A stretch of DNA of 64,000 nucleotides from Streptomycetaceae bacterium (GTDB lineage: Bacteria; Actinomycetota; Actinomycetes; Nanopelagicales; Nanopelagicaceae). This document shows positions 54,675 through 64,000 of this stretch, piece after piece. Made by a program: the position numbers and the translations under genes. The DNA lies in the NCBI GenBank assembly GCA_027490815.1, contig JAIXXJ010000036.1, forward strand, positions 38,313 through 102,312, read 5' to 3'. The stretch's first letter is position 1; each line of letters opens with the position of its first letter. The notes beneath the pieces are model-generated. The model was given only the letters and a program-made list of their open reading frames with translations, had not been told where the DNA came from and did not search any database.

Positions 54675-56636
54675 ATGAGCCAAGATCATGAATCGATCGA
54701 GAATCTTTCGACGGAAGATAGAAAGTTTCCACCGACATCAGATTTTGCCGCGCGCGCTAACGCAAAAGCAGATTTATACGAGTTAGCAGAAAAAGATCGC
54801 CTTGCTTTTTGGGACATGCAGGCCAAGAATTTAAAGTGGGATAAACCATGGAGTAAAACCCTTCAATGGGAGGCTCCCTATGCACAATGGTTTGTTGGTG
54901 GCACATTAAATGCATCAGTTAATGCTTTAGATCGCCATGTTGAACAAGGTCTTGGAGATCGAGTTGCTTTCTACTTTGAAGGTGAACCTGGCGATAGTCG
55001 AACAATTACCTACGCTCAACTTCTTACTGAAGTTAAGAAAGCCGCAAACGCTCTTACTGAATTAGGAATCAATTCGGGAGATCGTGTTGCGATTTACATG
55101 CCGATGATCCCTGAAGCTGCCATTGCTATGTTGGCTTGTGCCAGAATCGGTGCTCCCCATTCTGTTGTCTTTGGTGGTTTCTCTGCCGATGCACTTTTGT
55201 CTCGGATTCAAGATGCCGATGCAAAGTTGGTGATTACTGCTGATGGTGGATTTCGGAAGGGCTCTCCATTTGCACTAAAGCCGGCAGTTGATGAGGCGCT
55301 AAAGGGAAAACACAATGTCGCCCATGTCTTAGTAGTTCAACGAACCAAGCAAGAAACAGCTTGGAATGACAAAACTGATGTTTGGTGGCATGAGATTATG
55401 AGTAGACAATCAGAAGAGCATGTTGCGCAATCTTTTGATTCTGAACATCCACTCTTTATCTTGTATACATCTGGCACAACTGCAAAACCAAAAGGAATTT
55501 TTCACACAACAGGTGGGTATTTAACCCAAGCAGCATTTACACACAAGGCTGTATTTGATCTAAAGCCAGAAACCGATGTCTACTGGTGCACGGCCGATGT
55601 TGGTTGGGTTACAGGACATAGTTACATTGTTTATGGTCCATTAATCAATGGTGCAACACAGATTATGTATGAAGGAACTCCCGATACTCCACATAAAGGG
55701 CGTATCTTTGAATTAATCGAAAAGTACGGTGTAACTATTTTGTATACAGCTCCAACATTAATTCGCACATGGATGAAATGGGGAGATGAATTTCCACGGG
55801 CACATAATTTAAATTCATTGCGTTTGTTGGGCTCTGTAGGAGAACCAATTAATCCGGAAGCTTGGATGTGGTATCGAGATGTAATAGGTGGCAACAGATG
55901 TCCGATCGTAGATACTTGGTGGCAAACCGAAACAGGAGGAATCATGATTTCTCCATTGCCGGGTGTGACTGCTACCAAACCCGGTTCTGCAATGTCGGCG
56001 ATCCCAGGTATCAGCGCGGTTGTTGTTGATGATAAAGGTGTACCTGTTGCAAAAGGTCATGGCGGATTTTTAATTCTAGATAAACCATGGCCAGGAATGT
56101 TGCGCGGAATCTGGGGCGAAGATGAGCGTTATAAAGAAACGTATTGGTCTCGTTTTCCAGGAATTTATTTTGCAGGTGATGGAGCCAAATTAGATAAAGA
56201 TGGAGCAATTTGGCTTTTGGGAAGAGTTGATGATGTGATGAATGTTTCTGGGCATCGTATTTCAACAACAGAAGTTGAATCAGCGTTGGTTTCACATGAA
56301 TCTGTTGCAGAAGCTGCAGTTGTAGGTGCCCATGATGCAATGACAGGGCAAGGAATAGTTGCCTTTGTTATCTTACGCGGAGGCATGGCGCATGCAAATG
56401 GGAATGAGCTCGTTGCAGAACTTCGAAATCATGTTGCTAAAGAGATAGGTGCCATTGCTAAGCCGCGACAAATATTGGTTGTTGCAGAGCTTCCAAAGAC
56501 TCGAAGTGGAAAGATTATGCGCCGTTTACTAAAAGATGTCGCTGAAAATCGCCAAGTTGGTGATGCAACTACTTTGGCTGATCCAAACGTAATGAAACTG
56601 ATTTCAGAGGGATTAAATACAAGTAGCGAAGATTAG
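54675..56636 (+). CDS. acs: acetyl-CoA synthetase
   Basis: AMP-forming ligase that activates acetate (possibly also propionate). Core motifs are [21 protein letters not shown] near residue 265, [11 protein letters not shown] near 415, [32 protein letters not shown], and the regulatory [14 protein letters not shown] near 615, whose Lys is acetylated in Acs enzymes. The W residue in WWQTETGG is typical of acetate-sized pockets. Length (653 aa) is full. A role in scavenging acetate is inferred. Confidence 0.95.
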   Translation: MSQDHESIENLSTEDRKFPPTSDFAARANAKADLYELAEKDRLAFWDMQAKNLKWDKPWSKTLQWEAPYAQWFVGGTLNASVNALDRHVEQGLGDRVAFYFEGEPGDSRTITYAQLLTEVKKAANALTELGINSGDRVAIYMPMIPEAAIAMLACARIGAPHSVVFGGFSADALLSRIQDADAKLVITADGGFRKGSPFALKPAVDEALKGKHNVAHVLVVQRTKQETAWNDKTDVWWHEIMSRQSEEHVAQSFDSEHPLFILYTSGTTAKPKGIFHTTGGYLTQAAFTHKAVFDLKPETDVYWCTADVGWVTGHSYIVYGPLINGATQIMYEGTPDTPHKGRIFELIEKYGVTILYTAPTLIRTWMKWGDEFPRAHNLNSLRLLGSVGEPINPEAWMWYRDVIGGNRCPIVDTWWQTETGGIMISPLPGVTATKPGSAMSAIPGISAVVVDDKGVPVAKGHGGFLILDKPWPGMLRGIWGEDERYKETYWSRFPGIYFAGDGAKLDKDGAIWLLGRVDDVMNVSGHRISTTEVESALVSHESVAEAAVVGAHDAMTGQGIVAFVILRGGMAHANGNELVAELRNHVAKEIGAIAKPRQILVVAELPKTRSGKIMRRLLKDVAENRQVGDATTLADPNVMKLISEGLNTSSED

Positions 56637-56688
56637 GCATCCGGGGTAGAAGTTAGTTGGGCCAAATTATGGCGCTTAAAGGGTGAAA

Positions 56689-57243
56689 CTAAATCTTTAT
56701 TCCAAGATGCTTCTGCGTTAATTTGATTAACTCCAACTCTGAGTTAATGACTCCGATGTGCTTATAAACAACATCACCATTGGCTGCAATAAACCAGGTG
56801 ACAGGTACGCCTAAACCGAAGTACTGACGTGATCGACCGTCAGAGTCATAGAGATTTGGCCATGTAATTCCATTTTCTACCACAAATTCTTGTGCATCTT
56901 GCAAGTTTGCCTCTTCAACATTTACACCAACAAGTTGAATAGCTCCTTTTGCTTTTTCATAAAAGCGAACAAAGTGTGGAATCTCTTCAACACAAGGTGC
57001 ACACCATGAACCCCAAACATTGACAATCATTGGTCCCCGCAATGCACCGAGTTGGGCTCCTGCGCTTTGATCTAAGCAATCTAAAGAAGTTCCACCCGTC
57101 CACAATTCTTGGGTAGAAATCTCTTTGCAATCGACTACCTTCCCAACCGATTTATAAGATTGATTGTCTTTTCCCGAATTAACGCTTGCTTGCGTGCATG
57201 AAGTTAGTAAAAGTATGGAAAGGCAAACAACGAGTTTTTTCAT
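56689..57243 (-). CDS. TlpA/ResA-like thioredoxin lipoprotein
   Basis: Exported thioredoxin-fold protein. The N-terminus is a lipoprotein signal (LVVCLSILLLTSCTQAS, lipobox cysteine near residue 16). The active site is WGSWCAPCVEEIPHFVRF, and the cis-proline segment is GLGVPVTWFIAANGDVVYKHIG. It has 184 aa and overlaps the nth stop by 4 nt. It is a second ResA-like protein besides the one at 8201-8737. The nth-resA-like pairing next to a Crp gene is common in Actinobacteria. Confidence 0.9.
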   Translation of the reverse strand: MKKLVVCLSILLLTSCTQASVNSGKDNQSYKSVGKVVDCKEISTQELWTGGTSLDCLDQSAGAQLGALRGPMIVNVWGSWCAPCVEEIPHFVRFYEKAKGAIQLVGVNVEEANLQDAQEFVVENGITWPNLYDSDGRSRQYFGLGVPVTWFIAANGDVVYKHIGVINSELELIKLTQKHLGIKI

Positions 57244-57938
57244 CGGAAATCCTTGTCAGTCTTAACAAGATCCATTGCCTTCTTTTTATCCATTTCACCA
57301 ATTCCAACGCTTGGACAGATTTTAGCAATTGGACACGCACCACATGCAGGTTTGCGCGAATGACAGATTCTTCGACCATGCCAAATAACTCGCTGCGAAA
57401 GATTTGTCCACTCTGCCTGTGGAATAAGTTGTTGCACAACCATTTCAACCTTTACTGGATCTTTTTCATCAGTCCAACCAAATCGTCTAGATAATCTTCC
57501 AAAGTGAGTGTCTACAGTAATTCCTGGAATATCAAATGCATGACCTAATACAACATTTGCAGTCTTTCGACCCACTCCTGGCAATGTAATCAACTCTTCA
57601 AGTGTGCTTGGCACTTCCCCACCAAAATCTTCTAGAATCTTTATGTTGAGAGCTTTTATGTGTCGGGCTTTTGCGCGGTAAAAACCACTTGAATGAATGA
57701 GATCTTCAATTTCGTGCAGATCTGCTTTTGCATAAGCTTTAGGGTTTTTATACTTTCTAAAGAGAGCTGGAGTAATAGTGTTAACTCTCTTATCTGTACA
57801 TTGTGCGCTTAATACGGTTGCAATTATTAACTCAAGTGGATTGGTAAAATCTAATTCACAGCGAATATTGGGATAAGTCTTGGTCAATATGCGGTAAACG
57901 GCCTTAGCCCCTTTTCGAGTTTCACTATCAACCAACAT
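57240..57938 (-). CDS. nth: endonuclease III
   Basis: DNA glycosylase/AP lyase for oxidised pyrimidines. The helix-hairpin-helix is ITLPGVGRKTANVVLGHAF with the catalytic Lys, then VDTHFGRLSRRFGW with the catalytic Asp. The [4Fe-4S] loop is CHSRKPACGACPIAKICPSVG near the C-terminus. Length (232 aa) is typical. The -10 TAGTTT is 6 nt before the ATG and overlaps the divergent Crp-gene -10. Confidence 0.96.
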   Translation of the reverse strand: MLVDSETRKGAKAVYRILTKTYPNIRCELDFTNPLELIIATVLSAQCTDKRVNTITPALFRKYKNPKAYAKADLHEIEDLIHSSGFYRAKARHIKALNIKILEDFGGEVPSTLEELITLPGVGRKTANVVLGHAFDIPGITVDTHFGRLSRRFGWTDEKDPVKVEMVVQQLIPQAEWTNLSQRVIWHGRRICHSRKPACGACPIAKICPSVGIGEMDKKKAMDLVKTDKDFR

Positions 57939-57943
57939 GGATG

Positions 57944-57950
57944 TAAACTA
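57944..57950. promoter_or_regulatory. overlapping divergent -10 elements of nth and the Crp gene
   Basis: TAAACTA contains TAAACT on the plus strand (57944-57949), 7 nt before the GTG at 57957. It also contains TAGTTT on the minus strand (57945-57950), 6 nt before the nth ATG at 57938. Five bases are shared. The intergenic region is only 18 bp. Confidence 0.55.
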
Positions 57951-57956
57951 CCGTGC

Positions 57957-58640
57957 GTGACCCCAGAAGAATCTATTGTTCGCAAAGCGCCTTTATTTAC
58001 TGCCCTTGAGGAATCGGCTGCACTCTCACTACATGCGTCAATGGATTCAGTAAAAATCTCAAAAGGCTCAATCTTGTTTGCAGAAGGCGACGAGGGTGAT
58101 CATCTTTATGTGATTGTTGAAGGAAAGATAAAGCTGGGTACATCCAGCGGGGATGGGCGAGAGAACCTGCTTTCCATTCTTGGCCCTGGTGAAATGTTTG
58201 GTGAACTCAGTCTTTTTGATCCAAATCCTCGGACATCAACTGCAACGGCCGTAACAGATGCCAAACTTTTAAGCCTTGGTCAAGCAAAACTTATTCCCTG
58301 GCTAACAGAAAATCCTCGCGTATCACTTAATCTTTTAGCCAGTCTTGCACAACGTCTACGCCGTACTAATGAAGCAGTTGGCGATCTAGTTTTCTCAGAT
58401 GTACCAGGAAGAGTTGCAAAAGCACTTATTGATTTGGGTGAACGATTTGGTAAACAAACTGATGAAGGATTATTGGTCAACCATGATTTAACTCAGGAAG
58501 AGTTAGCACAACTAGTTGGTGCTTCTCGAGAAACGGTCAATAAAGCACTTGCAGATTTTGCAGGGCGTAATTGGTTGAAACTAGATGGACGCGCAGTTCT
58601 TATAACAGATTTAGAAAGACTTTCAAAGCGAAGTAAATAA
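57957..58640 (+). CDS. Crp/Fnr-family transcriptional regulator
   Basis: Cyclic-nucleotide-type regulator of the actinobacterial Crp/GlxR kind. The sensor domain has GDEGDHLYVIVEGKIKLG and the phosphate-binding cassette GEMFGELSLFDPNPRTSTATA, consistent with cAMP binding. The helix-turn-helix is LTQEELAQLVGASRETVNKALADF near residues 178-200. The start is GTG at 57957, 7 nt after TAAACT, so it is leaderless. In relatives this regulator controls carbon metabolism, but its targets here are not known. Confidence 0.92.
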   Translation: MTPEESIVRKAPLFTALEESAALSLHASMDSVKISKGSILFAEGDEGDHLYVIVEGKIKLGTSSGDGRENLLSILGPGEMFGELSLFDPNPRTSTATAVTDAKLLSLGQAKLIPWLTENPRVSLNLLASLAQRLRRTNEAVGDLVFSDVPGRVAKALIDLGERFGKQTDEGLLVNHDLTQEELAQLVGASRETVNKALADFAGRNWLKLDGRAVLITDLERLSKRSK

Positions 58641-58721
58641 ATGAAGCGTATTTCGGTAATAGCGCTGTGATAAATCTAGAACTAGCTGTTTAACTGAAAT
58701 TTTATCTCTGAATGATTACTT

Positions 58722-59189
58722 CTAGTCAGTAATTTCAACAGTCAATTCAATTTCAACCGGTGAGTTCAGTGGCAATTCAGCAATTCCTACCGCACTACGT
58801 GCATGCTTTGCGCCATCTCCCCAGATAGAGATAAACAGCTCTGAGGCTCCATTAACAACTGCTGGGTGATTTACAAAACCGGCAACTCCATTGACATACC
58901 CGACAACACGCACAATTTTTGTAATTTTATTTACATCTGCAACTGTTTGGACTGCTGCTAAAGCGTTGAGAGCACAAATTTGTGCAAGTTCTTTAGCGTG
59001 CTCGGGAGTAACTTCCCCATCAACTTTTCCTGCTGCAACCATTTCTCCATTTCGCAATGGGAGTTGACCAGCAGTAAAAACGAGATTGCCTGTTCGAATT
59101 GCAGGCACATAGGCTGCAACTGGCTTTGCAGCAACTGGAAGCTCTAATCCAAGTTCTTTCAATTTTGCTTGGACATCAACTTTATTCAC
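58722..59189 (-). CDS. RidA-family protein
   Basis: YjgF/YER057c/UK114-family protein, 155 aa, the group that includes enamine/imine deaminases. AYVPAIRTGNLVFTAGQLPLRNGEMVAAGKV, VNGVAGFVNHPAVVNGASELF and the C-terminal HARSAVGIAELPLNSPVEIELTVEI are typical of the longer actinobacterial subgroup. The start is GTG, overlapping the upstream stop (GTGA). It is the last gene of the lysC operon; it may quench reactive intermediates, which is inferred. The 81-bp gap to the Crp gene shows no terminator. Confidence 0.88.
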   Translation of the reverse strand: MNKVDVQAKLKELGLELPVAAKPVAAYVPAIRTGNLVFTAGQLPLRNGEMVAAGKVDGEVTPEHAKELAQICALNALAAVQTVADVNKITKIVRVVGYVNGVAGFVNHPAVVNGASELFISIWGDGAKHARSAVGIAELPLNSPVEIELTVEITD

Positions 59190-59344
59190 GCAATTACCCT
59201 TTTCATGTATGCAACTAATTGCTCACCTGTACCTGGTGCTGGAATTACTTGCACAAGCTCCCAGCCATCAGAACCCCATGTATCCAAAATCTGTTTTGTG
59301 GCATGTGAAAGAAGTGGAACCGTTGCATACTCATACTTGGTCAT
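59186..59344 (-). CDS. DUF4177-like small protein
   Basis: A 52-aa protein ([20 protein letters not shown] ... GWELVQVIPAPG ... YMKR). The WELV pattern and aromatic start fit DUF4177-type proteins, a short beta-alpha-beta unit of unknown function. The ATG overlaps the yqeY stop (ATGA) and its stop overlaps the ridA GTG, so its place in the operon is secure. Small genes of this type stand beside ridA in other Actinobacteria. Confidence 0.75.
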   Translation of the reverse strand: MTKYEYATVPLLSHATKQILDTWGSDGWELVQVIPAPGTGEQLVAYMKRVIA

Positions 59345-59793
59345 TTATTTAAACTCTCTTTAACTAAGGATGAAACAAGTGCTCCATCTGCTTTACCTGC
59401 AATTTTTTGCTTTATCGCGCCCATAACTTTGCCCATATCTGCAGGACCTGCAGCCCCAGTTGAAGCAATTGCATCGGCAATAATCTTTTTAATTTCTTCG
59501 GCGCTCAACTGTGCAGGTAAGTATTTTGCAATAACTTCACCTTCTGCTTTTTCAAGTGCAGCTTTTTCTGGATGTCCAGCGCTTTCAAAGGCCTCGGCAG
59601 CTTCGCGGCGCTTCTTGGCCTCCCGAGAGAGAACAACAATTAACTCTTCATCACTTAATGTTCTCGCCTCTTTGCCGGCTACCTCTTCATTGGTGATAGC
59701 TGTTAGGACCATGCGAATGGTGCTGGAGACTATTTCGTTTCGCCCTCGAATTGCATCGGTTAAATCTGCCCGTAAAGTTTCTTTTATACTCAT
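59341..59793 (-). CDS. GatB/YqeY-domain protein
   Basis: A 150-aa protein of the YqeY family. [32 protein letters not shown] at the N-terminus, [21 protein letters not shown] in the middle and [29 protein letters not shown] at the C-terminus are the family layout. It is related to the tail domain of the amidotransferase subunit GatB; a tRNA-linked role is suggested but unproven. It overlaps asd by 4 nt and the DUF4177 gene by 4 nt. Confidence 0.9.
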   Translation of the reverse strand: MSIKETLRADLTDAIRGRNEIVSSTIRMVLTAITNEEVAGKEARTLSDEELIVVLSREAKKRREAAEAFESAGHPEKAALEKAEGEVIAKYLPAQLSAEEIKKIIADAIASTGAAGPADMGKVMGAIKQKIAGKADGALVSSLVKESLNK

Positions 59794-60851
59794 TTTGTTA
59801 ACTCTATAGCTAATAGTTCACCGATTTGAGCAGTATTAAGTGCAGCACCTTTTCGTAAATTATCCCCGCAGAGGAACAAATCGATAGATTTTTTATCATC
59901 TAATGATTGGCGAACTCGTCCGACCCAGGTTGGATCTGTTCCTACGACGTCATTTGGAGTTGGAAACTTCTTGTTCTCAGGGTCATCGAGCAAGATGACT
60001 CCTGCAGCTTTTTCTAGAATCTTTTGTGCTGCTTTTCGTGTGACTTCGTTTTTAAATGTTGCATGCACAGCAAGTGAGTGCGTTGTTAACACAGGAACAC
60101 GAACGCATGTGGCAGAAACTTTTAACTTTGGCATTCCAAGAATCTTGCGAGACTCATTGCGAACCTTGAGCTCTTCTGATGTATATCCAGCTTCAGAGAG
60201 TGAACCTGCCCAAGGAATAATGTTGAGTGCAAGTGGGGCCGGAAACGGTGAAGAGTCTTTAATAATTTTTCGAACATCAGATGTTGCCTCTCCTGCATTT
60301 GTGCCGGCAACCTTAGATATCTGATCGCGCAGGCCATCAATACCTGGCTGACCTGCACCAGATGCAGCTTGATATGAGGCAACTACTAACTCCTTTAATT
60401 CAAACTTTTTATGGAGTGCACCCATGGCAACAATCATCGACATTGTTGTGCAGTTTGGATTTGAAATAATTCCCTTTGGTCTTTTCTTCGCTGTCTTTGG
60501 ATTGACCTCTGGAACAACCAAAGGAACTTTTGGATCCATTCGAAATGCACCTGAGTTATCCACGACAATTGCACCGCGTGATACTGCAATTGGAGCCCAT
60601 TTTGCAGAGATCTCATCTGGAACATCAAACATTGCAACATCTATTCCATCAAATGCTTCTGGGGAGAGTGCGACAACTGTTAACTCTTGACCGCGGCAAA
60701 CAAGTTTTTTACCTGCACTTCTTGCAGATGCAATCAAACGAATCTCGCCCCAAACATCTTTGCGCTCAGACAAAATGCTAAGCATCACTGTTCCGACTGC
60801 TCCTGTAGCACCTACTACTGCTAAAGATGGTTTCTTTTTTGCTTTACTCAT
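59790..60851 (-). CDS. asd: aspartate-semialdehyde dehydrogenase
   Basis: Reduces aspartyl phosphate in the pathway to lysine, threonine and methionine. [17 protein letters not shown] is the NADP site, [15 protein letters not shown] holds the catalytic Cys, and [16 protein letters not shown] and [19 protein letters not shown] hold the catalytic His region. At 353 aa it is full length. Its ATG overlaps the lysC stop by 4 nt, the usual actinobacterial lysC-asd coupling. Confidence 0.97.
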   Translation of the reverse strand: MSKAKKKPSLAVVGATGAVGTVMLSILSERKDVWGEIRLIASARSAGKKLVCRGQELTVVALSPEAFDGIDVAMFDVPDEISAKWAPIAVSRGAIVVDNSGAFRMDPKVPLVVPEVNPKTAKKRPKGIISNPNCTTMSMIVAMGALHKKFELKELVVASYQAASGAGQPGIDGLRDQISKVAGTNAGEATSDVRKIIKDSSPFPAPLALNIIPWAGSLSEAGYTSEELKVRNESRKILGMPKLKVSATCVRVPVLTTHSLAVHATFKNEVTRKAAQKILEKAAGVILLDDPENKKFPTPNDVVGTDPTWVGRVRQSLDDKKSIDLFLCGDNLRKGAALNTAQIGELLAIELTK

Positions 60852-62119
60852 CGCCCAGTTCCTCCATATACGACTGCTTCATTTTGGTCTGCATCGAGTT
60901 CAAAAGCAGTGTGTGCTGCTTTTGCACCTCTTTCTAAATCTGCTGCGCGGCAAATAATTGAAATGCGAATCTCTGAGGTTGAAATCATTTCGATATTGAT
61001 TCCTGCATCAGATAGCGCGCCAAAAAATGTTGCTGTAACTCCAGGATGTGAGCGCATTCCTGCACCCACTAAAGACAATTTACCAATCTGATCATCGTAT
61101 TGAATGGATGCAAAGCCAACTTCACCTTGAAGTTTTTTCAAGATAGAAGTTGCTTCGGCGCCTTCTGCTTTAGGTAATGTGAATGAGATATCTGTAAGAC
61201 CCGTTGCTGCTGCAGAAACATTTTGCACAATCATGTCGATATTGATGTCTGCATCTGCGATTGCCTGAAAGATACGCGCAGCGACACCAGTGCGGTCAGG
61301 CACTCCGACTATTGTTATTTTGGCTTCACTCTTATCGTGAGCGATTCCTGAGATGATTGCTTGTTCCATTGCGCCTCCTTCTGGATGATCTTTGACCACC
61401 CATGTTCCTTCGTTATTTGAAAAAGATGAACGTACGTGAATTGGTAAGTTGAAACGGCGGGCATACTCAACACATCGCAGATGCAATACTTTTGCTCCAC
61501 TTGCTGCAAGTTCTAACATTTCATCATATGTGACCGTCTTTAATTTTTGTGCACTTGGGACAACGCGAGGGTCAGCGCTGAAAACACCATCAACATCAGT
61601 ATAAATTTCACAGACATCTGCATCTAATGCAGCAGCAAGGGCAACAGCAGTTGTGTCACTACCACCGCGACCAAGTGTTGTTACATCTTTTGTATCTTGT
61701 GAAATTCCTTGAAATCCAGCAACGATTGCAATAGCGCCACTATCTAAAGCCTCTTTGATTCGACCTGGTGTGACATCAATGATGCGAGCGCGACCATGTG
61801 CCGAAGTTGTTATCACTCCTGCTTGGCTTCCAGTAAATGATGAAGCTTCATGGCCTAAATTGTTAATAGCCATAGCAAGTAAGGCCATGGAAATTCTCTC
61901 TCCAGCCGTTAGCAACATGTCTAACTCACGGCCCTGCGGAATTGGTGTTATCTGTTCGGCTAAATCAATCAATTCATCAGTTGTATCACCCATCGCAGAG
62001 ACCACGACAACGACCTGATTGCCATCGCGCTTAGCGGCCACAATTCGGTTGGCAACGCGCTTCATGCCCTCGGCATCGGCAACAGAAGAGCCACCATATT
62101 TTTGAACGATCAATCCCAT
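60848..62119 (-). CDS. lysC: aspartate kinase
   Basis: First step of the aspartate family. The kinase domain starts [38 protein letters not shown] and [15 protein letters not shown] are signatures. Two ACT domains follow from about residue 265 ([20 protein letters not shown], and [19 protein letters not shown]), the sites of feedback control by lysine and threonine in relatives. Length (423 aa) fits the actinobacterial alpha subunit. CATGAT 6 nt before the ATG may be a weak -10, with tandem palindromes upstream. Confidence 0.96.
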   Translation of the reverse strand: MGLIVQKYGGSSVADAEGMKRVANRIVAAKRDGNQVVVVVSAMGDTTDELIDLAEQITPIPQGRELDMLLTAGERISMALLAMAINNLGHEASSFTGSQAGVITTSAHGRARIIDVTPGRIKEALDSGAIAIVAGFQGISQDTKDVTTLGRGGSDTTAVALAAALDADVCEIYTDVDGVFSADPRVVPSAQKLKTVTYDEMLELAASGAKVLHLRCVEYARRFNLPIHVRSSFSNNEGTWVVKDHPEGGAMEQAIISGIAHDKSEAKITIVGVPDRTGVAARIFQAIADADINIDMIVQNVSAAATGLTDISFTLPKAEGAEATSILKKLQGEVGFASIQYDDQIGKLSLVGAGMRSHPGVTATFFGALSDAGINIEMISTSEIRISIICRAADLERGAKAAHTAFELDADQNEAVVYGGTGR

Positions 62120-62170
62120 GCATCAATCATGAACCAAGAAAACGGTTGGGGCTACCCAATTTTCCATTAT

Positions 62171-62209
62171 TCTCATATAATGAGACGGTAACGCTCTCAA
62201 ATAATGAGA
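62171..62209. promoter_or_regulatory. tandem 15-bp palindromes upstream of lysC
   Basis: TCTCATATAATGAGA (62171-62185) and TCTCAAATAATGAGA (62195-62209) are direct copies of one inverted repeat, 24 bp apart with the 9-bp spacer CGGTAACGC. They fill most of the 90-bp gap between recR and lysC, centred 59 and 83 bp before the lysC start. On the minus strand TTGAGA-N17-TATGAG is also formed by the pair. The bound regulator is unknown. Confidence 0.55.
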
Positions 62210-62812
62210 TCAGACGTCTCGGCGGCCCTCAAAGGCACGGCCAAGCGTGACTTCATCTGCATACTCAAGATCCCCACCTACTGGCAGACCACTAGCAAGG
62301 CGAGAGACCTTAATGCCCATCGGTTTGATGAGGCGAGAGAGATATGTTGCTGTTGCTTCACCTTCCAAGTTTGGATCCGTTGCCAAAATAACTTCAGTTA
62401 TTTCAGAATCTGCCAATCTGGTCATTAGCTCACGAATTCGTAACTGCTCTGGACCAATGCCATCAATTGGTGAGATTGCACCGCCTAGCACATGGTACTT
62501 ACCACGAAACTCTCGTGTTCGCTCAATAGAAATAACATCTTTACTCTCTTCAACAACACAGATAGACGTGTTCTCGCGGCGTGGATCGCGGCAAATACGG
62601 CATTCATTTTCTTCTGAAACGTTTCCGCAGTGAACGCAAAACTTTACTCGCTCTTTAACTGTTCGGATTGAATCCACGAGTGCAGATGCAACTTCAGGAT
62701 CAGATTGCAAAATGTGAAAAGCAATACGTTGGGCGCTTTTTGGACCAATACTAGGCAGGCGTCCTAGGGCATCAATTAGATCTTGAATAGCACCTTCATA
62801 CATTCCAGACAT
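62210..62812 (-). CDS. recR: recombination protein RecR
   Basis: Gap-repair mediator acting with RecO/RecF. The helix-hairpin-helix is [20 protein letters not shown], the C4 zinc finger is [18 protein letters not shown], and the Toprim domain has [19 protein letters not shown] and [17 protein letters not shown]. Length (200 aa) is exact. It follows dnaX after 3 nt with no ybaB-like gene in between. Confidence 0.96.
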   Translation of the reverse strand: MSGMYEGAIQDLIDALGRLPSIGPKSAQRIAFHILQSDPEVASALVDSIRTVKERVKFCVHCGNVSEENECRICRDPRRENTSICVVEESKDVISIERTREFRGKYHVLGGAISPIDGIGPEQLRIRELMTRLADSEITEVILATDPNLEGEATATYLSRLIKPMGIKVSRLASGLPVGGDLEYADEVTLGRAFEGRRDV

Positions 62813-62815
62813 TGA

Positions 62816-64000
62816 CTACTTACCTTCAATTACTTGGGCGCCAAGTTCTTGCATCAACAAAGCAGCACCAGATAATTGATTGGGATCTGATGGTGCCTCT
62901 GATGTTCTAGTCTCTCGTGCAATTGGTGTGTTTGTATCAATTGATGGATCTACTACAACAGCAATCTTTCTATCTATTCCAACAACATCAATAAAGGCAT
63001 TGCGCAAAATTACATCTGATTCAGATCGCTCAAAACTTTCCTTAGCTCCGGGATTAACTATTCCAATCGTGATTGCCTCTTCATCAACTGATAACACTTG
63101 CGCCGAAGCACTGAGAAGTGACCACGTTAATCTGCGTCGTTTTTTAACGTTCTCAATTACATCTGGCCATGCTCTGCGCAAAGCGGCAATATCGAAGTTA
63201 CCAGGAACGTGCGCCTTTGGTGCCGGGTTAGGGGCGGATTCCTCTGCTTTAACAGTTGGTGCTACTGCCTCGACTTTAGAGCTGCTGGGCGTCTCGGTTG
63301 GAATAGTGGATACTGTTTTTTCTTTTGTCGCCGCTTTTTGAACTGGAGCAGCAGTTGATGTAAGGGGAGCCATGTTTTCTGCGCGCTCAAGTCTTTCGAT
63401 TCTAGAAAGCATGCCTGACTCTCCGTTGTCGCCGATCGGCAACAAAATACGCCCGCAGATAAGCTCAAGAATTAAACGTGGGGCAGTAGCCCCGCGCATC
63501 TGCGTTAAGCCCTCAGCTGCAATGTCTGCCGCACGAGAAAGATTTGCAGTACCGATTCGATTGGATTGATTGCGCATTCTCTCCATTTGATCTTCGGGTA
63601 GATCACGCAAAATAGAGTTTGCGGTTGAATCCTTTAAAGCATCGACGATCATCAAATCTCGCAAACGCTCCAACATATCGCTTGTAAAGCGGCGAGGATC
63701 ATGGCCAGACTCAATTACGCGATCTATGGTTTTAAATAACGTTGCACCATCGCGCGCTGCAATTGCATCAAGGGCATCATCTAATAATGCGCCATCTGTA
63801 AATCCAAGTAGTTGAACTGCAATCTCATAACTAACGCCATCTTTTCCAGCACCTGCAAGTAATTGACCAAGTACTGAGAGTGCATCTCTTACAGAGCCAC
63901 CGGATGCTCTAACGACAAGTGGAATTACACCCTTGGCAACTTTTACGCCTTCGGCATCGCAAATCTTTTCAAGATGCTGGGCAAGAACTCCTGGTGGAAC
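62816..64000 (-). CDS. dnaX: DNA polymerase III subunit gamma/tau (partial, 5' part beyond window)
   Basis: The last 394 residues of DnaX. From the right edge the sequence reads through the end of the AAA+ module: PPGVLAQHLEKICDAEGV, then VRASGGSVRDALSVLGQLLAG with the sensor-2-like SVRD. The domain III collar region follows. A low-complexity Thr/Ala/Pro linker (near 63220-63360) precedes the C-terminal tau domain (RRAWPDVIENVKKRRRLTWSLL). The Walker A part lies outside the window. It is the head of the dnaX-recR unit. Confidence 0.95.
   Translation of the reverse strand, partial: VPPGVLAQHLEKICDAEGVKVAKGVIPLVVRASGGSVRDALSVLGQLLAGAGKDGVSYEIAVQLLGFTDGALLDDALDAIAARDGATLFKTIDRVIESGHDPRRFTSDMLERLRDLMIVDALKDSTANSILRDLPEDQMERMRNQSNRIGTANLSRAADIAAEGLTQMRGATAPRLILELICGRILLPIGDNGESGMLSRIERLERAENMAPLTSTAAPVQKAATKEKTVSTIPTETPSSSKVEAVAPTVKAEESAPNPAPKAHVPGNFDIAALRRAWPDVIENVKKRRRLTWSLLSASAQVLSVDEEAITIGIVNPGAKESFERSESDVILRNAFIDVVGIDRKIAVVVDPSIDTNTPIARETRTSEAPSDPNQLSGAALLMQELGAQVIEGK

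Overview
The window looks like part of a streamlined, low-GC (low 40s % by eye) actinobacterial chromosome, most like the freshwater acI lineage (Nanopelagicales). The evidence is the set of actinobacterial hallmarks: a 32-aa bS22/AURKAIP1-COX24 protein, a BldC-type HTH protein, DUF3073 and DUF5302 proteins, the XPB helicase with its partner, and the ftsH-folEPBK-panC-coaX-lysS-clpC block. Coding density is extreme, 4-nt ATGA/GTGA overlaps are common, and no IS, phage, CRISPR, rRNA or tRNA was seen. The exact genus is an inference.

Layout. 1-4854: menaquinone synthesis (menD partial, menC, menB on minus; menE, menA on plus). 5119-9360: System II cytochrome c maturation (resA-like, ccdA, resB, ccsB) headed by a histidine phosphatase. 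9411-15344: HAD phosphatase, XPB accessory protein, M20 peptidase, XPB helicase, glutaredoxin. 15437-20842: secreted metalloprotease, bS22, secreted propeller-like protein, proC, a Cys-rich protein. 20870-23085: radA and mutY. 23100-36398: a long minus-strand block of housekeeping genes (clpC, argA-like acetyltransferase, lysS, coaX, panC, folK/B/P/E, ftsH, hpt, tilS, NlpC/P60 hydrolase). 36475-43618: ABC exporter, ctaB, YVTN propeller, PBP4-type carboxypeptidase, membrane protein, SpoU methyltransferase, TPR protein. 43791-46302: cbiMNQO metal transporter. 46461-50542: DEAD-box helicase and the bldC/DUF3073/sterol-carrier neighbourhood. 50559-54308: purB, purA, class II fba. 54466-54570: a solitary 34-aa peptide gene with its own terminator. 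54675-58640: acs, thioredoxin-like protein, nth, Crp-family regulator. 58722-64000: ridA, DUF4177-like, yqeY, asd, lysC, recR and the 3' part of dnaX.

The genes serve a respiratory cell (menaquinone, cytochrome c and heme O) with complete folate and partial pantothenate pathways, aspartate-family amino acid entry and DNA repair. Regulation is compact. Many first genes have a TANNNT -10 hexamer ending 6-9 nt before the start codon, so they are probably transcribed as leaderless mRNAs, and several divergent pairs share overlapping -10 elements.

The least explained signals are: the stand-alone 34-aa cationic amphipathic peptide gene (54466-54570); a Fur-family-like operator abutting the cbiM -10; tandem 15-bp palindromes upstream of lysC; a leader with mutually exclusive hairpins in front of the DEAD-box helicase; and AATA direct repeats upstream of bldC.
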